The notes: generated by a model not told the origin, from the sequence alone. Numbered from the stretch's first letter, positions 31,617 to 40,758 are shown. The stretch: DNA of 64,000 bases from Micromonospora aurantiaca ATCC 27029 (GCF_000145235.1 NC_014391.1:5599501-5663500); one strand, 5' to 3'. Program-made: numbers and translations.

Positions 31617-32802
31617 GTCGGGCACGGCGGTGACGGCCGCCCCCGCGCTGCGCCCGCTGCCCCGGCCGCGGGCGGCGACGCGCTCCGGAGCGGTCACCGC
31701 CCCGCCCGAGGCGCACGCGGTGGCCGACGCGTCGGACCGGGGCGCGCGGGTCGCCGCGATCGTCATCGCCGCGGCCTGGCACCTGGCTGTCGCGTTGCCG
31801 GCCGTGCTGCGGGCCGGGCAGGGGATGGCGGCCCCGGCCGTGGTGGCGGCGGGCTGGCTGGTGACCGCGCTGGTCGGGGTCGGAACCGGGGTACGCCTGC
31901 TGCGCGGCGGGCTGCCGGCGGCCGGGCCGCTGGCACTGGCGCTGCTGGTGGTCGACGCGGCGGTGGTCGCGGGCGCCGGCGAGCGGTTCCTGTTCAGCAC
32001 CGCCAACTGGGTGTGGGGCGGCCTGGCCTGGTTCTTCCTGCTGGTGCTCTGGCGGCGGCCGGTGCGCTGGCTGCTGCTCATGCTCGCCGCGCACGGCACG
32101 ATCGCGCTGGTCGCGGTGGTGCTGTACGGGGCGACCGCCCCGGCCGACCTGAGCCGGACCGCGATGTACGTCTACGGCACCTCCACCCTGCCGGTGGCGG
32201 TCTTCGTCGGCGCGGCGGCGATCACCGCGCAGGCCCGGGACCGGGCCGCGACCGCGGCGGCGACGCTGGCCGTGGCGGCGGAGCAGGAGGCGGCCGAGCG
32301 GGCCCGCACCGAACGGCAGGCGCGGCTCGCACTGGTCAGCGGCACCGCCGAGGAGGTGCTGGCCGAACTGGCGGCGGGCGACGCCGACCCGGCCGACCCG
32401 GCGGTACGGCGACGCGCGGTGCTGGCCGCGGCCCGGCTGCGCCGGCTGATCGCCGAGTCCGACGACGTGCCGGACGCGCTGCTGCACGAACTGCGCGCGG
32501 CGGCCGACCTGGCCGAGCGCAACGGACTGCCGATCGACCTGGTGTCGGTCGGTACCCCACCGGAGCTGCCGGTGGAGATCCGGCGCGGGCTGGCCGACCC
32601 GCTCACCGCAGCGCTCGCCGCGGCCGAGGGCTGGGCGCGGCTCACGGTGGTGGCGGGCCCGGACGAGGTGGTGGTCAGCCTGGTGACACCGGATCACGAC
32701 GGCCCGGACGAGCCGGCGACCGGCGGGGACGGGCCGGTGGAACACCTGCACGAGCGGGACGGGGAGATCAGATGGACGCAGACCCGCTGGCGGCGGACGT
32801 GA
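31606..32802 (+). CDS. Membrane protein, degenerate kinase-like partner
   Basis: A 398-residue protein overlapping the kinase gene by 11 bp. It has about five membrane segments, a coiled helix (AVAAEQEAAERARTERQARL) and a C-terminal ATPase-shaped region (ADLAERNGLPIDLVSVGTPP, RRGLADPLTAALAAAEGWA) but no phosphoacceptor His, N box or G box. It may be a pseudo-kinase that dimerises with or regulates the first protein. That assignment rests on layout, not motifs. Confidence 0.7.
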   Translation: MSSESGTAVTAAPALRPLPRPRAATRSGAVTAPPEAHAVADASDRGARVAAIVIAAAWHLAVALPAVLRAGQGMAAPAVVAAGWLVTALVGVGTGVRLLRGGLPAAGPLALALLVVDAAVVAGAGERFLFSTANWVWGGLAWFFLLVLWRRPVRWLLLMLAAHGTIALVAVVLYGATAPADLSRTAMYVYGTSTLPVAVFVGAAAITAQARDRAATAAATLAVAAEQEAAERARTERQARLALVSGTAEEVLAELAAGDADPADPAVRRRAVLAAARLRRLIAESDDVPDALLHELRAAADLAERNGLPIDLVSVGTPPELPVEIRRGLADPLTAALAAAEGWARLTVVAGPDEVVVSLVTPDHDGPDEPATGGDGPVEHLHERDGEIRWTQTRWRRT

Positions 32803-33488
32803 ACGCCGGAACCCCGATCGGGGTGGCGATCGTGGACGACCATCCGGTGGTGATCGACGGGGTGCGCGCCTGGCTGGCCGGCGAACCCCGGTTGCGGGTG
32901 CTGGCCACCGGCGACGACCCGGACGAGGTGCTGCGGGCCGCGCCGGACGCCGAGGTGGTGCTGCTCGACCTGCGCCTGCACGGCCGGATGGTGCTGGACA
33001 AGCTGGCCGAGCTGAGCGCGGCCGGGCGCCGGGTGGTGGTCTACTCCGAGCACAGCGACCCGCAGACCATGCTCGCCGCGCTGGACGCCGGGGCGGTCGC
33101 GTTCCTGGCCAAGCACGAGGGGCGCGAGCACTGCGTGGCGACGGTGCTGGCGGCGGCGAGCGACCGGCCGTACGTGCCGCCGGCGCTGGCCGGGGCGATG
33201 GTCGGTGACGCCCGTCCGGACCGTCCGTCCCTGTCGGACAAGGAGCGCGAGGCGCTGCTGCTGTGGTTCCAGTCGATGTCGAAGGCATCGGTGGCGCGCC
33301 GGATGCAGATCAGTGAGCACACCGTGAAGCAGTACGTCGACCGTGCGCGGATCAAGTACACCCGAGCGGGCCGTCCGGCCGCCACGAAGGCGGCGCTGCT
33401 CGCCCGGGCGATCGAGGACGGACTCGTCCGACCGGAAGATATCGGCATCTACCGGTCGCAGGCTTCGGCCGACCGGCCGACCCCCTAA
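32772..33488 (+). CDS. LuxR-family response regulator
   Basis: A 238-residue regulator. The receiver domain has AIVDDHPVVIDGVRAWL (acidic pocket), the likely phosphoacceptor Asp66 in VVLLDLRLHG and FLAKHEG (Lys). The output domain has SLSDKEREALLLWFQSMSKAS then VARRMQISEHTVKQYVDRAR, a LuxR-type HTH. It overlaps the preceding gene by 31 bp, so it is translated with the kinase pair. Confidence 0.9.
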   Translation: MDADPLAADVNAGTPIGVAIVDDHPVVIDGVRAWLAGEPRLRVLATGDDPDEVLRAAPDAEVVLLDLRLHGRMVLDKLAELSAAGRRVVVYSEHSDPQTMLAALDAGAVAFLAKHEGREHCVATVLAAASDRPYVPPALAGAMVGDARPDRPSLSDKEREALLLWFQSMSKASVARRMQISEHTVKQYVDRARIKYTRAGRPAATKAALLARAIEDGLVRPEDIGIYRSQASADRPTP

Positions 33489-33562
33489 CAGGTGTCATGA
33501 CAGTCACCCCAGGAATCGGGCAGGCTCACCGGTACCGCCAACCGTCATCGGGAGGTCGTACC

Positions 33563-34306
33563 GTGCCGGAGGACGCCACACCCTTCTTCGTCGGACCGCA
33601 TCGGTTCGACGCCGACGACGACCCCACCCGTCCCGTGCTCGACCGGCGTTACGAGCTGGTGCCCGAGCCGGGCGAACGCCTGCTCGGTCAGCACGTCCTG
33701 CGCGTCGCCGGTCACCTGCTCGGCCCGACCGAGGACGTCCGCTGCTGGTCGCTGCCCGCCCCGGCGACGATCACCGTGACCGAGCGCCAGCTGGCGTACG
33801 TCTGCACCGGCTCGGACCTGTCGGTGGTCTCCGGGCGGGACAGCCGGGCGGCCGCCCGGCACCGGCGTCCGGTCCGGCTGTCCCGCCTGGTCAGCGGGCA
33901 GATCCGCTGGCAGTGGCCGTCCCGGCTGGAGCTGGCCGAGGTGGGCGACGGCATCGGCGAGCTGCGCATCGTGTGCGACGCGCTGCGCACCATCCGGCAG
34001 CCGGCGCTGGCGCTGACCGGCCCGGTCGGTCAGGTGGCCGCGCTGGCCCGGCAGGTACGCCGCTCGGTGGCCGGTTTCCGGCTCGCCAACGCCGAACTGG
34101 TGGACCTGTCCCCGCCGGAACGGGACGTCCTCGCCGTCCGGGCGGCCGCCTCCCCCGGCCCGACGCTGGGCACCGTGACGCTGCCGGGCTCGCTGCCGGT
34201 GGAGTTCCTGTCCCGCGACGACTACTACCGTCCGCCGGAGGACGAGGCGTCGCCGTGGGCGTGGTCCGGCTTCCCGGCCCACGGCCAGCCCGGCTCCGCC
34301 TGCTGA
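33563..34306 (+). CDS. Conserved hypothetical protein
   Basis: A 247-residue soluble protein: VPEDATPFFVGPHRFDADDD, DVRCWSLPAPATITVTERQL, SRLVSGQIRWQWPSRLELAE. GTG 33563 has GGGAGG 7 bases upstream, which favours it over the ATG at 33497. The beta-rich central part with an Arg cluster resembles a PH-like fold, but this is only an impression. It follows the regulator operon by 75 bp. Confidence 0.7.
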   Translation: MPEDATPFFVGPHRFDADDDPTRPVLDRRYELVPEPGERLLGQHVLRVAGHLLGPTEDVRCWSLPAPATITVTERQLAYVCTGSDLSVVSGRDSRAAARHRRPVRLSRLVSGQIRWQWPSRLELAEVGDGIGELRIVCDALRTIRQPALALTGPVGQVAALARQVRRSVAGFRLANAELVDLSPPERDVLAVRAAASPGPTLGTVTLPGSLPVEFLSRDDYYRPPEDEASPWAWSGFPAHGQPGSAC

Positions 34307-34352
34307 CGGTCCCCCGTCACGGGCGGCCGGCCGGCCGGGCGCGCGGGCGCGG

Positions 34353-35105
34353 TCAGGAGGCGCTGCGGGTGCGGCGCTCGGACCGGTCCAGCTCGACCGC
34401 CTCCTCCGGGGTCGGCGCGCTGCCGCCCAGGTGGGCCGGCTGCCACCAGGTGTCGTCCGGGCCGGACGGCTTGTCCGGGTACTCCCGTTGGGCCCGGTCG
34501 ACGAGCGCCGACAGGCGGGTACGCAGGTCGGCGGTCATGGCCGTGGCGTCCGGGTAGGCGGACGGGTCCATCGGCTCGCCGACGATGATGGTGATCGGCG
34601 TGTGCCGGCGGGTCAGCGTGCGCGGGCGGCCCTTGGTCCACAGCCGCTGGGTGCCCCAGAGCGCGACCGGCAGCAGCGGCACGTCCGCCTCCTGCGACAT
34701 CCGGGCCGCGCCGTTCTTCAGGTCCTTGACGGTGAAGGAGCGGCTGATCGTCGCCTCCGGGAAGACGCCGACCACCTCGCCCCGGCGCAGCGCGCCGACA
34801 GCGGCGGCGTACGACCCGGCGCCGGCGGCCCGGTTGACCGGGATGTGCTTCATGCCGCGCATCAGCGGACCGGAGACGCGGTGCCGGAAGACGCTGTCCT
34901 TGGCCATGAACCGGACCAGCCGCTTGGCCGGGTGCGCGCCGTAGCCGCAGAAGATGAAGTCGAGGTAGCTCACGTGGTTGGACGCGAGCACCGCGCCGCC
35001 GGTGTGCGGCACGTGCTCGCTGCCGGACACGTCCAGGCGCAGGTCGAGGAGCCGGAACATCGTCTTCGCGGCGGTGATCACAGGGGGGTACACGAGTTCC
35101 GACAT
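34353..35105 (-). CDS. 1-acyl-glycerol-3-phosphate acyltransferase (PlsC-like)
   Basis: A 250-residue acyltransferase acting at the membrane in phospholipid synthesis. Motif I is NHVSYLD (catalytic His-Asp), motif II region MKHIPVNRA, motif III VFPEATISRS, and motif IV LLPVALWG. The extended C-terminal ~45 residues are charged and variable. The symbol is not given because paralogues are many. Confidence 0.88.
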   Translation of the reverse strand: MSELVYPPVITAAKTMFRLLDLRLDVSGSEHVPHTGGAVLASNHVSYLDFIFCGYGAHPAKRLVRFMAKDSVFRHRVSGPLMRGMKHIPVNRAAGAGSYAAAVGALRRGEVVGVFPEATISRSFTVKDLKNGAARMSQEADVPLLPVALWGTQRLWTKGRPRTLTRRHTPITIIVGEPMDPSAYPDATAMTADLRTRLSALVDRAQREYPDKPSGPDDTWWQPAHLGGSAPTPEEAVELDRSERRTRSAS

Positions 35106-35204
35106 GTCGAAACTTTACCCCGAGTAGGTTACGCGACCGTAGGGCCGATCTGCCCTCGGCAGACCCGGGTCGCGCACCGGCCCGGGCCCGGCGACGATGG
35201 CGTC

Positions 35205-35864
35205 ATGACCGAACGCGCGGTGCTGCTCTGGATCCACGGCGGAGGCTGGCGGGCCCGCGCCGAGGAGGACGGGGCCGCGCTCGCGTCGCTCGGGCTGCGC
35301 GTGGTCGAGGCCACGTACCGGTTCTCCCACCAGGCGCGCTGGCCCGCTCAGCTCGACGACGTCCGCGCCGCGGCCCGGGCCGCCCGGGCCGCGGCGGGCG
35401 GCCTGCCGCTGCTGGTGGCCGGTGACTCGGCGGGCGGGATGCTGGCCCTCCAGCTCGGCCTGCGCGGGGTGGACCGGCCCGGCGACGTGGCGGGCGTGCT
35501 CGCGTACTGGGCCCCCGTCGACCCGCTCGACCCGGAGCAGCGGCGCCGGCGCGCCCCCGGCGACGACCCGTGGACGGACCTGCTGGGCCACCCGCCGGCC
35601 GCCGGTGACCCGGCCACCGCCGACGCGACGGTCGCCACCCACCTCGGCTCCGGCGTGCCGGTGCTGCTGGTCCAGGGCCGCGACGACGTGGCGGTGCCGG
35701 CCGCCCAGCCGGTCGAGCTGACCGGCTGGCTGCTCGCCGCCGGGCACCCGGCGCATCTGTGGCTCACCCACGGCGGGCACGCGCTCGACCTGGCCCGGCC
35801 CGACCTGCGCGCGGCTGCCGCCGCGTTCCTGGACAGCGTCCTGCCCGCCGTCGCGGGCCACTAG
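35205..35864 (+). CDS. Alpha/beta hydrolase (esterase-like)
   Basis: A 219-residue hydrolase: oxyanion loop LLWIHGGGWRA, nucleophile elbow AGDSAGGMLA (Ser in GDSAG), a late Asp in GRDDVAVP and His in LTHGGHALDL. The HGGGW and GDSAG pair is typical of the hormone-sensitive-lipase type. ATG 35205 is the start; it is 10 bp ahead of the VOC gene, likely one operon. Confidence 0.85.
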   Translation: MTERAVLLWIHGGGWRARAEEDGAALASLGLRVVEATYRFSHQARWPAQLDDVRAAARAARAAAGGLPLLVAGDSAGGMLALQLGLRGVDRPGDVAGVLAYWAPVDPLDPEQRRRRAPGDDPWTDLLGHPPAAGDPATADATVATHLGSGVPVLLVQGRDDVAVPAAQPVELTGWLLAAGHPAHLWLTHGGHALDLARPDLRAAAAAFLDSVLPAVAGH

Positions 35865-35873
35865 GTTCGAGGC

Positions 35874-36263
35874 ATGCCCGATCTCGCCGCGATCGTCATC
35901 CACTGCCGCGACCCCTACCTGCTGGCCCCGTTCTGGAGCGCGGTCACCGGGCTGCCGGTGGTCGAGGCGGACCAGGTGAAGCTCGCCGAGGGCACGCTCG
36001 CGCCGACCGAGGCGGTGCTGCTGCACGATCCGCACGGGCGGCGTCCGGACCTGTGGATCAGCCCCGCCGACGTGCTGCCGGAGCCCGGCCGGATCCACCT
36101 CGACCTGGTCGGCGACGCCGAGGAGCGGGCCGCGGTGCTGGAGGCGGGCGCGACAGTCGTCCGCGAGCTGCCGCGCTGGACCGTGCTGGCCGACCCGGAG
36201 GGCAACGAGTTCTGCCTGCTCCCGCCGAACGAGGCGCACACGGCGTCGCCGCCCGGGCACTGA
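35874..36263 (+). CDS. VOC-family (glyoxalase/dioxygenase fold) protein
   Basis: A 129-residue single-unit vicinal-oxygen-chelate protein: IVIHCRDPYLLAPFWSAVTG at the N-terminus, RIHLDLVGDAEERAAV and VLADPEGNEFCLLPP at the end, the usual metal-site strand layout. The metal ligands likely include the His of IHLDL and the Glu of GNEFC. Substrate unknown. Confidence 0.82.
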   Translation: MPDLAAIVIHCRDPYLLAPFWSAVTGLPVVEADQVKLAEGTLAPTEAVLLHDPHGRRPDLWISPADVLPEPGRIHLDLVGDAEERAAVLEAGATVVRELPRWTVLADPEGNEFCLLPPNEAHTASPPGH

Positions 36264-36269
36264 GCCGGC

Positions 36270-38330
36270 TCAGTCGGCCAGTTCCTCGATGTTGAGCCGA
36301 CCTCGGGCGAACGCGTCCACCCGGCCCCAGCGACCAGGGATGTCCAACACCTCGATCCGTCCCATGCCCACCGGCAGCCGTGGGTCGACAGCCAGGTGCT
36401 GCTCGTGCGGCTCCAGACCGAGCATGGTGCGCAACAGCAGCAGCGGCGCCCCTGTGGACCAGGCCTGCGGGCTGCACGCGGTCGGGTACTCCACCGGGAA
36501 CTTGGTCAGCTCGCGCGGGTAGCCGCCGAACGCCTCCGGCAGCCGGCCGTCGAAGTAGGTGGCCGCGTCGAGGATGCCGTTGGCCACCGTGGCGGCCTCC
36601 TCGGCGAAGCCGTACCGGCGCAGACCCCAGGCGACGAACGAGTTGTCGAACGGCCAGATCGTGCCGTTGTGGTAGCCGATCGGGTTGTAGCGGACCTCGC
36701 CCTCGGCCAGCGTCCGCACCCCCCAGCCCGACCAGAGCCGGGGACCGACCAGATGCTCGGCGACCTTCGCCGCCCGCTCGTCGTCCACGATCCCGCTCCA
36801 CAGCAGGTGGCCCATGTTGGAGCTGAGCACGTCGCACTGACGCCCGTCCGGGTCCAGCGCGAGCGCGTAGAAGCCGCGGTCGGCGACCCACCAGTCGTTG
36901 TTGAAGCGCCGCTTCAGCTCCGCCGCCTCGCGTTCCAGCTGATCGGCGTACGCGGGGTCGTCCCAGAACAACCGGGCCATCCGGGCGGCCCGCATCTTCG
37001 CGTCGTACGCGTACCCCTGCACCTCGCAGGTGGCCCGGGGGAACGGCGGCAACGTGCCGTCGGCGTACGAGATGGAGTCCCACGAGTCCTTCCAGCACTG
37101 GTTCTCCAGGCCGGTGTCGGTGTTGCGCCGCTCGTACCAGATGTAGCCGTTGCCGAGCAGGTCGGCGTAGTCGTCGACCCACTTCAACGCCGCCCGGCAC
37201 TCCCGTTCCAGCTCCTTGACCAGCGCGCCGTCGCCGCTCCACCGCTCGTACTCGTCGAGCAGCACCACGAACAGCGGCGTCGCGTCCACCGAGCCGTAGT
37301 ACGGCGAGTGCGGCTGCTCCTCGAACGCGGCGGTCTCGCCGTACCGCATCTCGTGCAGGATCCGGCCCGGATCCTCGTCCCGGAAGTCGTCGAACCGGGT
37401 GCCCTGGAGCGCGCCGAGGATCCGCAGCGTGGTCTTCGACATCTCCGGCGCGAACGGCAGCACCTGGAGGCAGGTGAGAATGCTGTCCCGGCCGAACATG
37501 GTCATGAACCAGGGCAGGCCGGCCGCGGGCAGCGTCTGCCCGCCGAGCGACAGCGGCGAGAAGCGCAGCGCCGCGAGGTCGACGAGGCTCCGCCGGTACG
37601 TCGCGGCGAGTTCCTCGTGCTCGCTGTTCAGCTTCGGTGCCCGGCTGATCCACTCCTCCAGGTCGTGCTGGAGCGCGAGCCGCTCGGTGCCGTGCGCGCG
37701 CAGCCCCATCCGCAGGTCCCGGCCGCCGGGGCCGATCGCGAACGTCTGCACGTCGATGACCGCTTCCCACTGCTCGTTGGGTTCCAGCCGGATGCTCCAG
37801 GCGAAACCACGCTGGTCGTAGCGGGCCGGCTGGTTGGCGGAGACGAGCGTCTCGCGCCGGAAGTTGCCCCGCCGGTAGCCCAGGCGCAGCCGGTCCGACT
37901 CGGCCTCGGCGTAGTGTTCGCCCTTCTTGTTCAGGATCTCGTCCTTGACCTGGAACAGGTCGGCGAAGTCCGATCCGGCGTCCATCCGGATCTCCAGGTC
38001 GACCGGCTTCTCGTCGTGGTTGAGGATGGTCAGCGTCTCGCGGAAGCTGCCGCCGACCGCCCGCTCCCGGATGACCGACAGCTTCGCGTCGATGTAGTGC
38101 GTGGCCATGCCGGGCACCAGGAAGAACCGGGCCTCGTAGTACTGGAGGTCGTCGTAGGACAGCGCGTTGAGCCGCTCGCCGTTGATCGTGAGCACCCATT
38201 TCGACAGGTACCGCGTGTCGAGCGAGAACAATCCGGTCGGCTCGCTCGGTGTGGCCTCGATGTCGCCGGTGTCCTCGCACACCACGAACGTGTTGCCGTC
38301 CAGGATCCGGACGGAGTTGCTACCGGGCAT
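36270..38330 (-). CDS. Glycogen-debranching-type glycosidase (amylo-1,6-glucosidase family)
   Basis: A 686-residue cytosolic protein. The N-terminal ~270 residues match the glycogen-debranching N domain (DTRYLSKWVLTINGERLN, NQPARYDQRGFAWSI); the rest is an alpha/alpha toroid with GRDSILTCLQVLPF and HNGTIWPFDNSFVAWGLRRY. It likely removes or rearranges branch glucosyl units, or hydrolyses related oligosaccharides. Its start overlaps the SCP2 stop by 1 bp (TGATG), so the two are coupled. Confidence 0.82.
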   Translation of the reverse strand: MPGSNSVRILDGNTFVVCEDTGDIEATPSEPTGLFSLDTRYLSKWVLTINGERLNALSYDDLQYYEARFFLVPGMATHYIDAKLSVIRERAVGGSFRETLTILNHDEKPVDLEIRMDAGSDFADLFQVKDEILNKKGEHYAEAESDRLRLGYRRGNFRRETLVSANQPARYDQRGFAWSIRLEPNEQWEAVIDVQTFAIGPGGRDLRMGLRAHGTERLALQHDLEEWISRAPKLNSEHEELAATYRRSLVDLAALRFSPLSLGGQTLPAAGLPWFMTMFGRDSILTCLQVLPFAPEMSKTTLRILGALQGTRFDDFRDEDPGRILHEMRYGETAAFEEQPHSPYYGSVDATPLFVVLLDEYERWSGDGALVKELERECRAALKWVDDYADLLGNGYIWYERRNTDTGLENQCWKDSWDSISYADGTLPPFPRATCEVQGYAYDAKMRAARMARLFWDDPAYADQLEREAAELKRRFNNDWWVADRGFYALALDPDGRQCDVLSSNMGHLLWSGIVDDERAAKVAEHLVGPRLWSGWGVRTLAEGEVRYNPIGYHNGTIWPFDNSFVAWGLRRYGFAEEAATVANGILDAATYFDGRLPEAFGGYPRELTKFPVEYPTACSPQAWSTGAPLLLLRTMLGLEPHEQHLAVDPRLPVGMGRIEVLDIPGRWGRVDAFARGRLNIEELAD

Positions 38331-38701
38331 CAGGCACCCCTCCCGCCGAACGTGTGGTGCGGTCCCCGGGAGTCCGGCGGACCGGGGAAGACCCGCTCGA
38401 CCTGCAACATGAGCCGCAGGTCGCCGACGACTGTCATGTCGCCCCGCAGCAGCGCCGCGACGGCGTTCTCCTCACCGCCGACCAGCTCGGCGAACAGGCG
38501 CGGCTCGGTACCGACCACCGTGTCCGCCTCGCCGTCCTCCTGCCGGACCCGCAGGTTGCCGTGATCGATCTCCAGCAGCCAGTGCGTGGTGTGCGGGCCC
38601 TCGTGCAGGTCGAAGCGGAGCGTTCCGGATGTCTTGACCAGCAGCGGCTCGAACCCCCGCCGATCCAGGTCCTCGAAGAATCTCGTGGTCATGTCCACCA
38701 T
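38330..38701 (-). CDS. SCP2 sterol-binding-domain protein
   Basis: A 123-residue protein of the SCP2 lipid-carrier fold: LVKTSGTLRFDLHEGPHTTH, IDHGNLRVRQEDGEADTVVG, RLFAELVGGEENAVAALLRG, DMTVVGDLRLMLQVERVFPG. GGAGGAG stands about 8 bases upstream of ATG 38701. It is translationally linked to the debranching-type gene. In actinomycetes such small SCP2 proteins are of unknown ligand. Confidence 0.72.
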   Translation of the reverse strand: MVDMTTRFFEDLDRRGFEPLLVKTSGTLRFDLHEGPHTTHWLLEIDHGNLRVRQEDGEADTVVGTEPRLFAELVGGEENAVAALLRGDMTVVGDLRLMLQVERVFPGPPDSRGPHHTFGGRGA

Positions 38702-38814
38702 CCGGGCGACTCCTCCCGCGATCCGCGGTCTACCTGTCGAGGCTCGTGTCCCCACCCGATCCGGGGTCAACCTCGCCCGAACCGGGTGAGCGCGGCGCCA
38801 CGGCACGGACGCGC

Positions 38815-38845
38815 GACGCCGGCCCCCGAACCGGGAGCCGGCGTC
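38815..38845 (-). terminator. Terminator of the CBS gene
   Basis: GACGCCGGC (38815-38823) pairs exactly with GCCGGCGTC (38837-38845), with further inner pairing; it lies 17 bp beyond the leftward CBS stop. Confidence 0.6.
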
Positions 38846-38861
38846 ACCGCGGCAGGCAAGT

Positions 38862-39278
38862 CTAGTTGTTGGGCTCGTCGGCGCTGATGTCCGCGAGCAC
38901 CGACTGGGGTTCCCGCTCCACCGCCAGGTCACCCATGGAGATCAGGCCGACCAGCCGGCCGTCGTCGATCACCGGGAGGCGACGGACCGCGTACGTGCGC
39001 ATCAGGTCCGCGGCGGCCACGGCGTCGTCGTACTGGCTGACGGTCACCACGTCCTTGCTGGTGACCTGGTTGAGCCGGGTGGCGGTGGGGTCCATGTTCT
39101 CGGCCACGCCCCGCACCGTGATGTCCCGGTCCGTCACGATGCCGACCACGTTGTCGCCGTCGGTCACCACCACGTCGCCGATGGCACTGTCGCGCATCTC
39201 CTGCGCGGCGGCCATGAGCGTGTCGTTGCCGTCCATCGTCACCAACCGGGTCGTCATGAACTCTCCGACCGTTGTCAT
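38862..39278 (-). CDS. CBS-domain pair protein
   Basis: A 138-residue protein of two CBS motifs: TVGEFMTTRLVTMDGNDTL with DVVVTDGDNVVGIVTDRDIT, and TSKDVVTVSQYDDAVAAADL with RRLPVIDDGRLVGLISMGDL. CBS pairs bind adenine nucleotides and act as energy sensors. It stands alone, not fused to an enzyme; the partner is unknown. Similar proteins are often stress-induced in actinobacteria. Confidence 0.85.
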   Translation of the reverse strand: MTTVGEFMTTRLVTMDGNDTLMAAAQEMRDSAIGDVVVTDGDNVVGIVTDRDITVRGVAENMDPTATRLNQVTSKDVVTVSQYDDAVAAADLMRTYAVRRLPVIDDGRLVGLISMGDLAVEREPQSVLADISADEPNN

Positions 39279-39342
39279 GGTGCTCCCCTCTCGCTGTCGG
39301 CACCGCGGTCTACCCGCCGGCGCAGGCGGGGTAACGCGTGCC

Positions 39343-39585
39343 TCACCGCCGGTGGCGCAGCCGTCGGCGCAGGTCGTAGGAGCCGTTGCTGGACAGCCCG
39401 TAGAAGATCGGCAGCAGCAGGAGCACCACGAGCGCCGCCGGCACGCTCAGCAGCACGCCCACCAGACCGGCGATCGCGTACGCGAGCACGCCGAGCAGGG
39501 CCCGGACGCATTCGGCCTCGAAGAACCGCAGGTCATCGGCACCCCCGCCCTGCCGGCACGGGGCGGCCGGCGACCCGGCGGGCAT
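39343..39585 (-). CDS. Small membrane protein
   Basis: An ORF of 80 residues whose second half is convincing: ALLGVLAYAIAGLVGVLLSV then PAALVVLLLLPIFYGL, two membrane spans, and a basic tail RRRLRHRR. The first ~28 residues may not be translated, but no better start codon precedes the first span except an internal GTG. The tail is positive-inside. Function unknown. Confidence 0.5.
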   Translation of the reverse strand: MPAGSPAAPCRQGGGADDLRFFEAECVRALLGVLAYAIAGLVGVLLSVPAALVVLLLLPIFYGLSSNGSYDLRRRLRHRR

Positions 39586-39597
39586 ACCCGCTGAGCA

Positions 39598-39630
39598 GGC
39601 GTCCGTGCCGGGTGGCCCGGCACGGACGCC
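39598..39630 (-). terminator. Terminator of asd
   Basis: GGCGTCCGTGCCGGG (39598-39612) and CCCGGCACGGACGCC (39616-39630) form a perfect 15-bp stem with a 3-base loop, 9 bp beyond the leftward asd stop. Confidence 0.8.
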
Positions 39631-39638
39631 CTGGCGGG

Positions 39639-40661
39639 TCAGCGCTCGGCGGCGACCAGCTCGGCGAGCTGCACGGCGTTCAGCGCCGCGCCCTTGCGCA
39701 GGTTGTCGTTGGCGCAGAACAGCGCGAGCCCGTGCTCGACGGTCTCGTCGGCCCGGATCCGGCCCACGTACGTCGGGTCCTGGCCGGCCGCCTCCAGCGG
39801 CGTCGGCACGTCGCGCAGCGCCACGCCGGGCGCGCCGTCGAGCAGCTCACGGGCCCGGTCCGGGTCGATCGGCCGGGCGAACCGGGCGTTGATCTGCAGC
39901 GAGTGGCCGGTGAAGACCGGCACCCGCACGCACGTGCCGGAGACCTTCAGCCCGGGGATCTCCAGGATCTTGCGGCTCTCGTTGCGCAGCTTCTGCTCCT
40001 CGTCCGTCTCGAAGGAGCCGTCGTCGACGATCGAGCCGGCCAGCGGGAGCACGTTGAAGGCGATCGGACGGGCAAACGAGCGCGGCTCCGGGAACTCCAC
40101 CGCCCGGCCGTCGAAGGCGAGCCCGGCGGCGTCCTCGGCCACCTTGCGGACCTGCTCGTCCAGTTCCGCCACACCGGCCAGGCCGGCGCCGGAGACCGCC
40201 TGGTAGGTGGCGACGACGAGGCTGACCAGTCCGGCCTCGTCGTGCAGCGGGCGCAGCACCGGCATGGCGGCCATCGTGGTGCAGTTCGGGTTGGCCACGA
40301 TGCCCTTCGGGCGGTCCGCGATCGCGTGCGGGTTGACCTCGGCCACCACCAGCGGCACCTGCGGGTCCATCCGGAACGCCGAGGAGTTGTCGATCACCAC
40401 GGCGCCGGCCTCGGCGACCCGGGGAGCCAGCTCCTTCGCGGTCCCCTTGCCCGCCGAGAAGAGCACGATGTCCAGGCCGCGGTAGTCCGCGGTGGCCGCG
40501 TCCTCCACGGTGACCTCGCCGTCGCGCCAGGGCAGCGTGCGCCCGGCCGACCGGGCCGAGGCGAACAGGCGCACCTGCTCCGCCGGGAACTCGCGCTCCG
40601 CCAGCACCTGCCGCATGACGCCACCGACCTGGCCGGTGGCTCCCACAATGCCGATCCTCAT
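39639..40661 (-). CDS. asd: Aspartate-semialdehyde dehydrogenase
   Basis: Reduces aspartyl phosphate to the semialdehyde with NADPH, the branch toward lysine, diaminopimelate, threonine and methionine. It has IGIVGATGQVGGVM (cofactor loop), the active Cys in VANPNCTTMAAMPV, and the FTGHSLQINARF region with the catalytic His. Length 340 is normal. No aspartokinase gene is adjacent in this window; a 20-bp palindrome lies upstream. Confidence 0.95.
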   Translation of the reverse strand: MRIGIVGATGQVGGVMRQVLAEREFPAEQVRLFASARSAGRTLPWRDGEVTVEDAATADYRGLDIVLFSAGKGTAKELAPRVAEAGAVVIDNSSAFRMDPQVPLVVAEVNPHAIADRPKGIVANPNCTTMAAMPVLRPLHDEAGLVSLVVATYQAVSGAGLAGVAELDEQVRKVAEDAAGLAFDGRAVEFPEPRSFARPIAFNVLPLAGSIVDDGSFETDEEQKLRNESRKILEIPGLKVSGTCVRVPVFTGHSLQINARFARPIDPDRARELLDGAPGVALRDVPTPLEAAGQDPTYVGRIRADETVEHGLALFCANDNLRKGAALNAVQLAELVAAER

Positions 40662-40691
40662 GCCCGCGAGGCTACCCAGCCGGGCGGTGCG

Positions 40692-40711
40692 GGTGGGAAA
40701 CGTTTCCCACC
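40692..40711. promoter_or_regulatory. 20-bp perfect palindrome upstream of asd
   Basis: GGTGGGAAACGTTTCCCACC is exactly self-complementary, 31 bases before the asd start and 48 bases past the M16 stop. Its AAACGTTT core is like LacI-family operators. It could also act as a stem for M16 termination, but no T-run follows. Confidence 0.6.
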
Positions 40712-40758
40712 GCGCGGATGCGGGGCGACGGGAATCACAGGCCCGCCGCCCCGCCCGG

